The notes under the pieces are model-generated. The model saw only the letters and a program-made list of their open reading frames with translations. It was not told where the DNA came from and searched no databases. From a virus, in the IMG/VR virus record IMGVR_UViG_3300044692_000147, positions 1-23,627 of that record: a DNA stretch of 23,627 nucleotides; one strand, written 5' to 3'. Positions 7,076 to 14,684 of this stretch are shown in pieces. Each line of letters opens with the position of its first letter. Positions within the stretch are counted from its first letter, which is position 1. The translations under genes and the position numbers were made by a program.

Positions 7076-7103
7076 TTGACGATCACTCGTGTCACCTTAT
7101 TCT
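7076..7103 (+). promoter_or_regulatory. Promoter for HicA-like cassette
   Basis: TTGACG at 7076-7081 and TATTCT at 7098-7103 are separated by 16 bases, a good match to a housekeeping actinobacterial promoter. Expected start near 7110, about 20 bases before the ATG at 7130. An inverted repeat overlaps the start point (see 7102-7117). Confidence 0.65.
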
Positions 7104-7117
7104 TGACAGTCGTCAAG
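7102..7117. promoter_or_regulatory. Operator-like palindrome at cassette start
   Basis: CTTGAC and GTCAAG form a perfect 6-bp inverted repeat around AGTC, directly across the predicted transcription start of the two-gene cassette. It is a reasonable site for autoregulation by the HTH protein encoded downstream; that is inference. Confidence 0.5.
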
Positions 7118-7129
7118 GGAAAGGGCATC

Positions 7130-7372
7130 ATGGCTACAGACTTCGACAAGCTCGTCAAATGGGCGGAGTCACAGAAGTGGAACGTGGAACGCGACGCCAG
7201 CAACCACTACCAGTTCTACAACCCGAACGGCGACCACGTCACCGACTACCCCAGCACGCCGTCCAGTCAGCGAAGATGGCAGAACCTGATCGCCGCACTG
7301 AAGAGGGCGGGGTTGCCATGGCCGCCACCCAGCAAGAAGGAACAGCGAGCCCAGCGCAGAAGGGGGCAGTGA
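7130..7372 (+). CDS. HicA-like toxin candidate
   Basis: This 80-residue protein shows the HicA (YcfA) pattern: an N-terminal helix, a KWNVERDASNHYQFYNPNGD hairpin with the conserved-type His26, then a PSTPSSQRRWQNLIAALKRAG segment analogous to the HicA helix after the basic strand. HicA proteins are ribosome-independent mRNA interferases with a dsRBD-like fold. It has a basic C-terminal tail beyond the usual ~60 residues. The ATG at 7130 has AAAGGG upstream. It shares its own promoter with the next gene, one base downstream. The match is to fold pattern, so activity is unproven. Confidence 0.6.
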   Translation: MATDFDKLVKWAESQKWNVERDASNHYQFYNPNGDHVTDYPSTPSSQRRWQNLIAALKRAGLPWPPPSKKEQRAQRRRGQ

Positions 7373-7373
7373 C

Positions 7374-7865
7374 ATGAACTGTTGGATCGTCACCGTGACC
7401 TACCCTGGCAAGCTCGACCCCAAGGTGACCAGCTACCTCGCGGATGCTCTCCTTGACCGCGACGGGCTCGCCGCGAACCTGCCTGACTTCCGGTTCAGCG
7501 TGGCCGCGACCAGCCACCTCGCTGGCGAGAAGGCGGCCGAGGATGTTGTCGGGGTCGTCCATGACGCGCTGTTCAGTTGCGGGTTTTGCGATGCCGAGCC
7601 GATCTCCATCGAGGCGGTCGAGTGTGGCGAGTACGACCGGAGGGCTGAGGAGCCGACCTACCCCGAGTTGATGTCTGCCGGTGAGGTCGCCGAGGAACTC
7701 AAGATCAGTCGTCAGCGGGTTCATCAGTTGGCCGCCGAGAACTCCGGGTTCCCGGCACCTCTGTACGAGTTGGCGATCGGCAAGCTTTGGTCCGCACATG
7801 CGATCCGTGGCTTCGATCGAACTTGGACCCGGAAGCCTGGCCGACGCTCGTTGCGCGCCGTCTGA
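7374..7865 (+). CDS. HTH protein, probable antitoxin of HicA-like cassette
   Basis: This 163-residue protein has two parts. Residues 1-90 form an alpha/beta domain (MNCWIVTVTYPGKLDPKVTS, then RFSVAATSHL and DVVGVVHDAL), and residues about 97-152 are a helix-turn-helix of AlpA/MerR type (LMSAGEVAEELKISRQRVHQ and a IGKLWSAHAIRGF wing-helix). HicB antitoxins also join an alpha/beta toxin-binding domain to a DNA-binding domain, but this N-terminal domain is not an obvious HicB domain. AGAAGGGGG precedes the ATG at seven bases. It likely binds the palindrome at 7102-7117. The cassette ends in a strong hairpin. Confidence 0.6.
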   Translation: MNCWIVTVTYPGKLDPKVTSYLADALLDRDGLAANLPDFRFSVAATSHLAGEKAAEDVVGVVHDALFSCGFCDAEPISIEAVECGEYDRRAEEPTYPELMSAGEVAEELKISRQRVHQLAAENSGFPAPLYELAIGKLWSAHAIRGFDRTWTRKPGRRSLRAV

Positions 7866-7880
7866 TCGAGTCATCTCCCG

Positions 7881-7908
7881 GTGCCCCGACGTTTCGGCGT
7901 CGGGGCAC
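7881..7908 (+). terminator. Strong hairpin terminator
   Basis: GTGCCCCGACG (7881-7891) and CGTCGGGGCAC (7898-7908) form a perfect 11-bp stem with a six-base TTTCGG loop, 15 bases after the stop of the HTH gene. There is no U-tract, which is common for actinobacterial terminators. It separates the cassette from the late operon. Confidence 0.8.
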
Positions 7909-7957
7909 AGCCATGTCTGCTGGTTCCTGCAATCGGGTAGGCGCGCGGCGCGCATGC

Positions 7958-7997
7958 TTGACATATTGCTCAGCTATCGGGAATTCAGTCGTACACT
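7958..7997 (+). promoter_or_regulatory. Candidate late promoter region
   Basis: Between the terminator and the small terminase gene lies the least GC-rich intergenic stretch here, with TTGACA at 7958-7963 and a -10-like TACACT at 7992-7997. Their spacing (28 bases) is too long for one standard promoter, so they are either separate elements or activator-dependent. A direct repeat TTGCTCA (7966-7972 and 7998-8004) lies 32 bases, about three helical turns, apart. Confidence 0.35.
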
Positions 7998-8026
7998 TTG
8001 CTCATCCGGCGTGAGTGGAGGTGAAC

Positions 8027-8428
8027 GTGGCCGAACCTCGAGGTTTGCAGTCTGCTGATCGGCTGCTCGCGCCGGCCGTCACGGCGTCGCTGGCGGCCCT
8101 GGACCTGGCCGACGAGGACCAGGCGGCGGCGAAGCTGGCCGAGTCGTACGCGCGGGCACTGGACTCGGCGGCCGGCATGGAGTCGCAGGCCCGGAAGGTG
8201 CTGCGGGACGCTGCGGGTACCGACGAGGACCTGATGGCGCGGGTCGAGGCGCTGGCCACTGCGTTGAGTGCCCGGAAGTGCCTGGCCGAGATCGGCCCGA
8301 AATTGACCGCGGTGCTCGTCGAACTGGGCGCCACGCCGAGGGCGCGTGCCGGGCTGTCGAAGGGCCCGGCGGTGTCGGTTCCGGGCGCGAGTGCGCTGGA
8401 CCGTCTGCGGGCGGCGTCCGGTGCCTGA
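8027..8428 (+). CDS. Terminase small subunit
   Basis: This 133-residue, mostly helical protein resembles actinophage small terminase subunits: a DQAAAKLAESYARALDSA helix and a C-terminal KCLAEIGPKLTAVLVELG then ATPRARAGLSKG segment typical of that group. It would recognise the packaging site and load the large subunit. GTG at 8027 is chosen because GGAGGTGA lies five bases upstream; in-frame GTGs at 8015 and 8021 fall inside that ribosome binding site. The large terminase gene overlaps its end by eight bases, the usual arrangement. Confidence 0.82.
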   Translation: MAEPRGLQSADRLLAPAVTASLAALDLADEDQAAAKLAESYARALDSAAGMESQARKVLRDAAGTDEDLMARVEALATALSARKCLAEIGPKLTAVLVELGATPRARAGLSKGPAVSVPGASALDRLRAASGA

Positions 8429-9896
8429 CGGGCGGCTGGTTGGCCGCACCGAGCCTCGGCTGTTCACGCCGCCGTTGCGGCCGTTGACTCGGCAGACCAG
8501 TTGGGGTTTCGAGGTGGCCGACTTCGCCGATGAGGTGCTGGGCGAGCCACTGTTGCCGTGGCAGCGCTACGCGGCCATCCACGCGTTGGAGCTGTTGCCG
8601 GACGGTCTGCCCCGGTTCCGCACGGTGTTGTGCCTGGTAGGCCGGCAAAACGGTAAAACACGCCTGAGTCGGACGCTGGCGTTGTGGCGGTTGTACGTGC
8701 GCCGGGCGCGGCTGGTGCTGGGCACCGCGCAGGACCTGGGCATCGCGCGGGAGGTGCTGGACGCGGCCGACGAGGCGATCGACGCGACACCCGCGTTGGC
8801 CGCCGAGAAGCTGTTGCGGCGGCGCACCAACGGCGACGAGTACGTGAAGCTGATCGGCGGTGGCCGGTACCTGATCCGCGCGTCGACCCGCAAGGCGGGC
8901 CGTGGCCTGTCCGTGGATCACCTGACCATGGACGAGCTGCGCGAACAGCGCGATTTCAAGGCGTGGTCTGCGCTGTCCAAGACGCTGAACGCGCGGGCCG
9001 ACGGCCAGCTCTGGGCGCTGTCCAACGCGGGCGACCGTGAGAGCGTGGTGCTCAACCAGCTTCGCGCCGCGGCTGGCGTGTTGACCGACGAGAACGGCGT
9101 CTCCTACCTCGGCGAGGCGCGGGACGCGTCGATCTGCCTGCTGGAGTGGTCAGCTCCCGAGGGTTGCGCGCTCGACGACGTGGACGGCTGGTGCCAGGCG
9201 AACCCGGCACTGGGTTACACGGTGTCGGAGGCGGCGATCCGCTCGGGCCTGGGCACCGACACCCCGGACGTGTTCCGCGTCGAGGTCCTGTGTCACCAGG
9301 TCGAACTGCTCGACGGCGCGATCGACCTGGCCGGGTGGAAGGCCGGTGCGGACGCGGTCGGGTCGCTGGCTGACCAGCGTGACCGGATCGTGGCGTGCCT
9401 GGACATCGCCCCGGACGGCGCGCACGTGTCGCTGGTCGGTGCGGCGGACCTGCCGGATGGTCGTGTCCGGGTGGAGGAGTTCGGCGGTTGGGCGTCGTGG
9501 GCCGAAGCGCGTTCGGCGTTGGCCGACATGCTGCCGAAACTGTCTCCGGTGCGGTTGGTGTGGCTGCCGACCGGTCCGGCGGCCGCGGCGGGCAACGACA
9601 TCAGGGCGTTGGCGAAGAAGGTTCGCCGGATGGAACTGGTGGAGTTGACCGGCGTCGAGGTGCCGGCCGCGTGCCAGGAGTTCGCGTCACTGGTGGCCGC
9701 GCGTTCGGTTGTCCACGGTGGCCAGCCGTTGCTCGACGCCCACATCGCGGGCTGCAAGAAGTACTGGACCGGTGACGGCTGGCGGTATGTCCGCCGGGGC
9801 GCGGGCCACGTGGACGCGGCCTATGCCGCGGCTGGTGCGGTTCATGTGCTGCGCGGCCTGCCGCCGGTGGCACCCAAGCGAAGGTTGGTCGTGTGA
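8421..9896 (+). CDS. Terminase large subunit
   Basis: This 491-residue protein is the packaging motor. The ATPase domain has Walker A VGRQNGKT at 73-80 and Walker B LTMDE at 168-172. The C-terminal nuclease domain begins near ACLDIAPDGAHVSLVG (first catalytic Asp about 328) and ends with a GAGHVDAAYAAAGAV segment that fits the last acidic residue of the RNase H-like fold. The length is typical of HK97-type terminases. GTG at 8421 overlaps the small subunit stop. The stop overlaps the next start (TGATG). Confidence 0.95.
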   Translation: MPDGRLVGRTEPRLFTPPLRPLTRQTSWGFEVADFADEVLGEPLLPWQRYAAIHALELLPDGLPRFRTVLCLVGRQNGKTRLSRTLALWRLYVRRARLVLGTAQDLGIAREVLDAADEAIDATPALAAEKLLRRRTNGDEYVKLIGGGRYLIRASTRKAGRGLSVDHLTMDELREQRDFKAWSALSKTLNARADGQLWALSNAGDRESVVLNQLRAAAGVLTDENGVSYLGEARDASICLLEWSAPEGCALDDVDGWCQANPALGYTVSEAAIRSGLGTDTPDVFRVEVLCHQVELLDGAIDLAGWKAGADAVGSLADQRDRIVACLDIAPDGAHVSLVGAADLPDGRVRVEEFGGWASWAEARSALADMLPKLSPVRLVWLPTGPAAAAGNDIRALAKKVRRMELVELTGVEVPAACQEFASLVAARSVVHGGQPLLDAHIAGCKKYWTGDGWRYVRRGAGHVDAAYAAAGAVHVLRGLPPVAPKRRLVV

Positions 9897-10114
9897 TGTG
9901 GCCGAAGGTGTTGGCGTGGCTGGCCTCGGTGTTGCCGGGCGTGGCGAAGTGGGCCGCGGCGAGTAGGGCGCACGCCGCCGAGGCGTTGCAGGTGGCCGGC
10001 GTGGGCACTGTCGTGGCCGGGGTGTACGTGCTGTGGCATCTGGGCGTGGCGCTGCTGGTCGGCGGTGTCCTGGCGGTCGGCCTCGGCGTGTTGTTCGAGC
10101 GGGAGGCGGGCTGA
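9896..10114 (+). CDS. Small membrane protein between terminase and portal
   Basis: This 72-residue protein is strongly hydrophobic, with an N-terminal amphipathic/hydrophobic helix (VLAWLASVLPGVAKWAA) and a long hydrophobic stretch from VAGVGTVVAGVYVL to LLVGGVLAVGLGVLF, enough for two membrane passes. Either GTG 9893 or ATG 9896 may be the start; I chose ATG, which overlaps the terminase stop as TGATG. Small membrane proteins occur at this place in other actinophages, but the function is unknown. It could be a holin-like or superinfection-related protein. Confidence 0.65.
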   Translation: MWPKVLAWLASVLPGVAKWAAASRAHAAEALQVAGVGTVVAGVYVLWHLGVALLVGGVLAVGLGVLFEREAG

Positions 10115-11664
10115 TGGGGTTGAAGCGGGCGTTCGTCCGGTCGATCGGTCACGTGCCCGACGCGCCGCCCACGACCGGGCCGCGGCTGTCGTTCTGGGCG
10201 AACCTGCGGGACTCGGTGGGTGTCGCCCCGCAGGGTGTGTCCGGCAACAGTGGACTGTGGCTCTGGCATGACGTGATGAGCATTCCTGCGTTCTGGCGCG
10301 GGTCGAACCTCTTGTCTGACCTGATGGCGCAAGTCGACTGGGACGCGTTCACCGTGCACGGCCGCGACCAGGAGGAACTGGTCACGCCCCGCCCGTCGCT
10401 GTTGGAGCAGCCGTCACCCCCGGACGCCCGGTATGTCACGCTGAAGTCCGGATTCCTGGACTTCTTGATCAACGGGAACGCGCTGTTCGTGATCGCGACG
10501 CGGGACACCGCTGGCCGGCCCACGTCGGTGTGGCCGGTTCCGGCGGCGTGGTGTGGTGTCCGCCGTGTCGGGCCGGGTGCCAGTTCGATGCTGCCGAAGG
10601 GCGCCATCGAGTACAGCATCGCGGGTCAGACGTATGACTCGTCCGAGGTGATCCACGTCAAGGGTCCTTGCGGGCCTGGCAGCCTGAGAGGCTTTGGCAT
10701 CCTCGAAGCGCACTTTGCTGGTGCGATCGCGACGGCGCACGAGCAGCAGCGGTTCGTGCGGAACATGTCCCGGCCGGGTGTGCCACCGGGCTACATCCAG
10801 TCCAGCGACCCGGACGTGACCGAGGACGAACTGGACGACGCGCGGGCGAACTGGATGCGTCGCCGCGACGAGGGTGGTGTCGCCGCGCTGTCGGCGAACG
10901 CGAAGTTCGAGGCGATCGCCTGGAATCCCGATGACATGCAGCTGATCGAGGCCCGGCAGCTCAACCAGAACGAGATTGCGAACCTGCTGGGCCTGCCGGC
11001 CGGGTTCGTCAACTCGACCAACAGCGGCGGGACCTCGCTCACCTACGCCACGTTGGACATGGAGGCTCGCGCGCTGATCAAGCTCACGATGGGCGGGCAC
11101 TTCGTGAACTGGGAGCAGACGTTGTCCCTGGTGTTCCCGCGCGGCACGCGGGTGCGGGCGAACCTGGACCAGTTCCTGCGCACCGACACCCAGTCGAGGT
11201 ACAACGCCTACTTCTCCGGTATCTCCGCTGGCTGGTTGCGTCGGTCGGAGGTGCGTCGCCTGGAGAACCTGCCGCCGGTGGCCGGCATCGACGACGAGCC
11301 GCTGCCGGCCAAGGCGGAGAAGAACCTGATGTGGACCGACCCGAAGGCCGGTGAGGCGGTGCCGCCGCCGGGCGCACCGATCCAGGCCACGGCGCAGCGC
11401 GTCCCGGAACTGGATGGTGTGCGGGCGGCGTCCCGGCTGCCACTGTCGGAGAACGGCCGGCACCTGTGGAACTGGTTGACCTCCGCGCCGGGCATGGCTC
11501 ACTACCTGACCGCCGAGCACCCGTGGATGACGCTGCGGGACTTCCTGCTCGAACACGGCGTCGCTGCCGACGAGGCAGACGGCGAGGCAACGAACATCAT
11601 GTTGGCGACCGCGGCCGGGCGTGCCGCGTTCCAGGCGCATCACCAGGGAGCCGACCATGGCTGA
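10114..11664 (+). CDS. Portal protein, HK97-like family
   Basis: This 516-residue protein is the dodecameric portal through which DNA is packaged and to which the neck attaches. Typical portal features are the LLSDLMAQVDWDAF start of the wing, FLDFLINGNALFVI with the PTSVWPVPAAWCGV segment, and the LNQNEIANLLGLPAGFVN motif followed by TSLTYATLDMEAR and the stem helix. The ATG at 10114 overlaps the preceding stop (TGATG), with GGGAGG seven bases upstream. The C-terminal 80 residues are a Pro-rich and helical extension that overlaps the protease gene by eight bases. Confidence 0.94.
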   Translation: MGLKRAFVRSIGHVPDAPPTTGPRLSFWANLRDSVGVAPQGVSGNSGLWLWHDVMSIPAFWRGSNLLSDLMAQVDWDAFTVHGRDQEELVTPRPSLLEQPSPPDARYVTLKSGFLDFLINGNALFVIATRDTAGRPTSVWPVPAAWCGVRRVGPGASSMLPKGAIEYSIAGQTYDSSEVIHVKGPCGPGSLRGFGILEAHFAGAIATAHEQQRFVRNMSRPGVPPGYIQSSDPDVTEDELDDARANWMRRRDEGGVAALSANAKFEAIAWNPDDMQLIEARQLNQNEIANLLGLPAGFVNSTNSGGTSLTYATLDMEARALIKLTMGGHFVNWEQTLSLVFPRGTRVRANLDQFLRTDTQSRYNAYFSGISAGWLRRSEVRRLENLPPVAGIDDEPLPAKAEKNLMWTDPKAGEAVPPPGAPIQATAQRVPELDGVRAASRLPLSENGRHLWNWLTSAPGMAHYLTAEHPWMTLRDFLLEHGVAADEADGEATNIMLATAAGRAAFQAHHQGADHG

Positions 11665-12325
11665 GTTCGACCGCTCGGTGACCGCCGAGCTGTACATCCG
11701 GTCCGCTGCGCAGGGCGGTGACGGTCGGACGGTGCACGGCATCACGGTGCCGTTCGACACGCCGACGTTCATCGAGCCGGGGTTGACCGAGTCGTTCGAC
11801 CGGGCGGCGTTCAACCACCAGATGGGCGCGATCCACCGGGTGCCGCTGTTCCACGGGCACAAGGTGCACGGCGGCAGGCACGTCGGGCATCTGACGATGG
11901 CACGGTCGGACCCGGCCGGCCTGTACGTGGAGGGCCGGGCCAGCCGGACACAGGCGGGTGACGAGTTCCTGGAGATGGTGAAGGACGGCAGCCTGCCGCA
12001 CTTCTCGGTGGGGTTCCGGGTGAGCCCGTCCGGGTCGCTGATGCGCGGTGGGGTGACGCACCGGGTGCGGGCGGACCTGTCCGAGGTCGCCGGTGTCCCG
12101 GAGGGCGCCTACGGCGACCATGCGGCGATCGCGGGTGTGCGGGCGTTGACGACGGCGGCCAACGGTGTGGGTCTGGTCCAGCCGGGCGGCGTCGAGGATC
12201 CCGACCACGACGCCGACAACGACTCGGCGTTGATGGACCTGTTGGCCGACTGCACCCCGGAGGAGTGCGCGCGGCTGGCGCAGATGGCCGAGCAGATGGT
12301 TGCCGAGGGGAGCCACGTGGCATGA
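11657..12325 (+). CDS. HK97-family prohead protease
   Basis: This 222-residue protein is the procapsid maturation protease. It carries the family signature: ELYIRS start, VHGITVPFDTP, PLFHGHK with catalytic-type His66/His68, DEFLEMVKDG and LPHFSVGF with the nucleophile-type Ser117. It would cleave the N-terminal scaffold region of the capsid protein. The ATG at 11657 overlaps the portal gene by eight bases, with AGGGAG six bases upstream. The acidic C-terminal tail (DPDHDADND) is likely a self-processed region. Confidence 0.92.
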   Translation: MAEFDRSVTAELYIRSAAQGGDGRTVHGITVPFDTPTFIEPGLTESFDRAAFNHQMGAIHRVPLFHGHKVHGGRHVGHLTMARSDPAGLYVEGRASRTQAGDEFLEMVKDGSLPHFSVGFRVSPSGSLMRGGVTHRVRADLSEVAGVPEGAYGDHAAIAGVRALTTAANGVGLVQPGGVEDPDHDADNDSALMDLLADCTPEECARLAQMAEQMVAEGSHVA

Positions 12326-12585
12326 GCAGGTTCGACGAATTGACGGCGGAACTGGCCGCGAAGGGCGCCACCGACCCGGCTGGGTTGGCGCGGCACATCG
12401 GGATGCGCAAGTACGGCGCCGAGGGGTTCAAGGCGTTGCAGGCCGCCGGCCGGGCGCGTCGCCGGCATTCGACCGGTACCCGGTCGGTGTGTCCGTCCTG
12501 TGCGGCCCTGCGGGCGGCGGAGCCGACGCGTGCGGCGCGTGTGGCGGCGATGGTGGCGAATCTGCCGGTTCTGCCGTTGTCGTGA
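12322..12585 (+). CDS. Small CxxC hypothetical protein between protease and capsid
   Basis: This 87-residue helical protein has one CPSC pair at about residues 57-60 and a basic RARRRHS segment before it. It is not recognised. The ATG overlaps the protease stop (ATGA), with GAGGGGAG about nine bases upstream, so it is probably translated. The position between protease and capsid suggests a small capsid assembly or decoration factor, but nothing in the sequence proves this. Confidence 0.6.
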   Translation: MSRFDELTAELAAKGATDPAGLARHIGMRKYGAEGFKALQAAGRARRRHSTGTRSVCPSCAALRAAEPTRAARVAAMVANLPVLPLS

Positions 12586-12727
12586 GCTACACTCGCGTCT
12601 GAACGGCCGACACCCCGGTTCGCGACGGCGACACCCCGGCTGCCAGTAGGGCAGGCGACACCCCGCCGGTATGGGCGCTCCGACACCCCGGTCAAGTGAT
12701 CAGTCCACTTGACACCGGGAGAGTGTC
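12586..12727 (+). promoter_or_regulatory. Capsid mRNA leader with four repeats complementary to its RBS
   Basis: This is the longest non-coding gap in the structural genes. It contains CGACACCCCGG at 12608-12618, 12629-12639, 12656-12665 (10 of 11) and 12681-12691. The capsid ribosome binding site region CCGGGAGAGTGTC (12715-12727) is complementary to the repeat: GACAC pairs with GTGTC and CCCGG with CCGGG, leaving AGA bulged. A separate local hairpin (CCCGGTCAAGTG against CACTTGACACCGGG, loop about 12699-12705) also takes in the start of the Shine-Dalgarno. A TACACT -10-like hexamer lies at 12588-12593. This looks like a regulatory leader controlling capsid translation; no known RNA class is recognised. 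Confidence 0.6.
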
Positions 12728-14038
12728 GTGCCCAACCCATACTTGAGCCGGCTGCGTGAGCAGTACGAGTCCATCCGTTCCGCCGTCGAGGGTTTCCAGC
12801 AGCGCGCGGTCGACGAGAACCGCGACCTGACCGAGGACGAGCTGCGTGCCGTCACCGGGCAGACCGAGCAGGCCCGCAGCATCTACGCGCAGATCGAGGC
12901 GCTGACCGAGCAGGAGAAGCGCAACCAGGCGGTCGGCGAACTGGCCGCGAACCTGGAGAACGGCGCCGACGAGCAGGCCCGTGCCGCCGGCCGGACGACC
13001 GGCACCGCCTACACCCAGGCGAGGGACCCCGGTCATTACCGGTCGGTGAAGGACGGCGGCCGGTACTCGTTCTTCGGCGACATGTTCCGCGCCGGCAAGG
13101 ACGGCGACGAGGCGGCCAAGCGGCGCCTGTCCGAGCACCAGCGCGCGGTGACGCAGTCCTCGGGCGGAACGGGCATCCTGCCGCCCAAGTGGCTGACCGA
13201 CGAGTACCAGGCGATGGGCCGGCAGAACCGTGTCCTTGCCGACCTGGTGCGCCGGATTCCGCTGGGCGACGACCCGCGGCCGATCAACCTGCCCAAGCAG
13301 ACCGCGCAGACCGACGCGAACCTGCTCTCGCAGTCCGCCGAGGGTGCGAACACCTCGGGTTGGGGCAACGACCGGTTCACCACGAACAAGGACACCCTGA
13401 CGCCGACCACGTACGCGGCGTACCAGGACGTGTCCCGGCAGTTGCTCAACGGTTCGGACCCGGCCGTGGACGCGCTGATCATGGGTGACCTGCACGGCGC
13501 GTGGGACACGAAGATGGAGGCGCTGGTCGGCGCGGCCGTCGTGTCCGGTGGCACCACGGCGGCGACGTTCGCGACGCTGACGCTGTTCAAGGCCAACGCG
13601 GCGGGTATCGACGCGGTCGTGGACGCGCAGACCGCGGTCGCGGGTGACCTGCGCGGCCCGGCGGACATCGCGGCGATGTCGTACTTCTCCTTCGGTGCGT
13701 TCCGGAAGCTGAAGGACAGCAGCAACCGGCCGTTGATGCCGGTCAGCCGGTACAACCCGCAGAACGCCCGCGGGTCGCTGGGCAACGTCCTGGTCGGTGA
13801 CATCGAGGGTGTCGACGCGTACGGCACCGTCGGCATCGTCCGGGCCACGAACACGGAGACCATCGCCGTGATGCGGTCGCAGGCGGTCCTGTTCGCCGAG
13901 TCCGACCTGCTCCAGTTCTCCTACGACCAGGTCGTGGGCCCGGCCGCGGTGCGGATGGGCATCTTCGGCTACGCCGGCGTGCTGGTCCGCAACCCGGTCA
14001 GCGTGCAGTTGGTCGTCATCACGGATGCGACGACGTGA
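12728..14038 (+). CDS. Major capsid protein, HK97 fold
   Basis: This 436-residue protein has the two-part HK97 layout. The first ~100 residues are a charged helical scaffold (delta) region (RLREQYESIRSAVEGFQQRA, then EQARSIYAQIEALTEQEKRN) normally removed by the prohead protease. The capsid domain follows: GGTGILPPKWLTDEYQA, RRIPLGDDPRPINLPK, YAAYQDVSRQLLNGSDPAVD, and a C-terminal segment with LLQFSYDQVVGPAAVRMGIF. GTG at 12728 has GGGAG six bases upstream inside a structured leader. The cluster protease-capsid confirms the assignment. Confidence 0.93.
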   Translation: MPNPYLSRLREQYESIRSAVEGFQQRAVDENRDLTEDELRAVTGQTEQARSIYAQIEALTEQEKRNQAVGELAANLENGADEQARAAGRTTGTAYTQARDPGHYRSVKDGGRYSFFGDMFRAGKDGDEAAKRRLSEHQRAVTQSSGGTGILPPKWLTDEYQAMGRQNRVLADLVRRIPLGDDPRPINLPKQTAQTDANLLSQSAEGANTSGWGNDRFTTNKDTLTPTTYAAYQDVSRQLLNGSDPAVDALIMGDLHGAWDTKMEALVGAAVVSGGTTAATFATLTLFKANAAGIDAVVDAQTAVAGDLRGPADIAAMSYFSFGAFRKLKDSSNRPLMPVSRYNPQNARGSLGNVLVGDIEGVDAYGTVGIVRATNTETIAVMRSQAVLFAESDLLQFSYDQVVGPAAVRMGIFGYAGVLVRNPVSVQLVVITDATT

Positions 14039-14337
14039 TGTGGGTTGAGCAGGCGAAGGTCCAGCACGGCGACGACGGCTCGCCGATGCTGGTCGCCAGC
14101 GGCCAGTTCCGTCAGCTCGACGCGGAGACGCACATCGCGTTGGCGCAGTGGGGTGCGGGTCGGTGGGGTTTCCAGTTCACCGACGGGCAGCGTGTGCTGG
14201 CCGACTACCCGACCGAGCAGGCCGCACGGACCGCGCTGCACGATGCGGTCGGCGTGGTCAGGTTCGACGTGCAGGGCGACGGGCCGGCACCGGCTGACAA
14301 GCCGGCCGCGACACGGAAGCGGGCCGGGTCGTCGTGA
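14038..14337 (+). CDS. Hypothetical protein after capsid
   Basis: This 99-residue protein is not recognised. It has a beta-rich first two-thirds (FRQLDAETHIALAQWGAGRW, GFQFTDGQRVLADYPT) and a Lys/Pro/Ala-rich tail. ATG at 14038 overlaps the capsid stop (TGATG); GTG at 14035 is the alternative. No strong ribosome binding site is visible, so coupled re-initiation is likely. Its position between capsid and connector proteins suggests a head-completion or decoration role; unproven. Confidence 0.6.
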   Translation: MWVEQAKVQHGDDGSPMLVASGQFRQLDAETHIALAQWGAGRWGFQFTDGQRVLADYPTEQAARTALHDAVGVVRFDVQGDGPAPADKPAATRKRAGSS

Positions 14338-14684
14338 GCCGCACGTGGCCGCCGTCCGTCGCGGACGTGAAGACCGACGCGAACATCACCGTCGACACCG
14401 ACGACGACCGGTTGTCGATGGTCCTGGACGCGGCGGTGGCCTACGTGCGGCGTGCCCGCCCGGCGCTGAACTACGACGCCGACCCGCTGTCGTGCTGGCC
14501 GGCACCCGACGACGACGTGTGGCTCGGGACGGTCCGCCTCGCGGGTCGGTGGCACAGCCGCCGTCGGGCAGCGGCCGGTTCGATCTTCATGGGTGACGGC
14601 GCGACGGACTCCGTGCCGTTCGTCGACCCGGACATCGAGCGGCTGTTGCGGATCGGCCGGTTCGCGAAGGCGGTGTTCGCGTGA
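14334..14684 (+). CDS. Head-tail connector/adaptor protein
   Basis: This 116-residue protein is of the gp6/gp15-like adaptor type: it starts WPPSVADVKTDANITVDTDD, followed by LSMVLDAAVAYVRRARPAL and a LGTVRLAGRWHSRRR helix, the helical bundle usual in adaptors that dock on the portal. GTG at 14334 overlaps the preceding stop (GTGA). It is followed directly by another short neck gene, the normal place for an adaptor. Confidence 0.75.
   Translation: MSRTWPPSVADVKTDANITVDTDDDRLSMVLDAAVAYVRRARPALNYDADPLSCWPAPDDDVWLGTVRLAGRWHSRRRAAAGSIFMGDGATDSVPFVDPDIERLLRIGRFAKAVFA

Noticed and set aside
10414-11862. 482-codon minus-strand frame opposite the portal
   Set aside because: Shadow of the portal gene; no domain seen.
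12608-12691. CRISPR array from the CGACACCCCGG repeats
   Set aside because: Repeats are only 11 bases with 10-17 base irregular gaps and no cas genes; complementarity to the capsid ribosome binding site is a better explanation.
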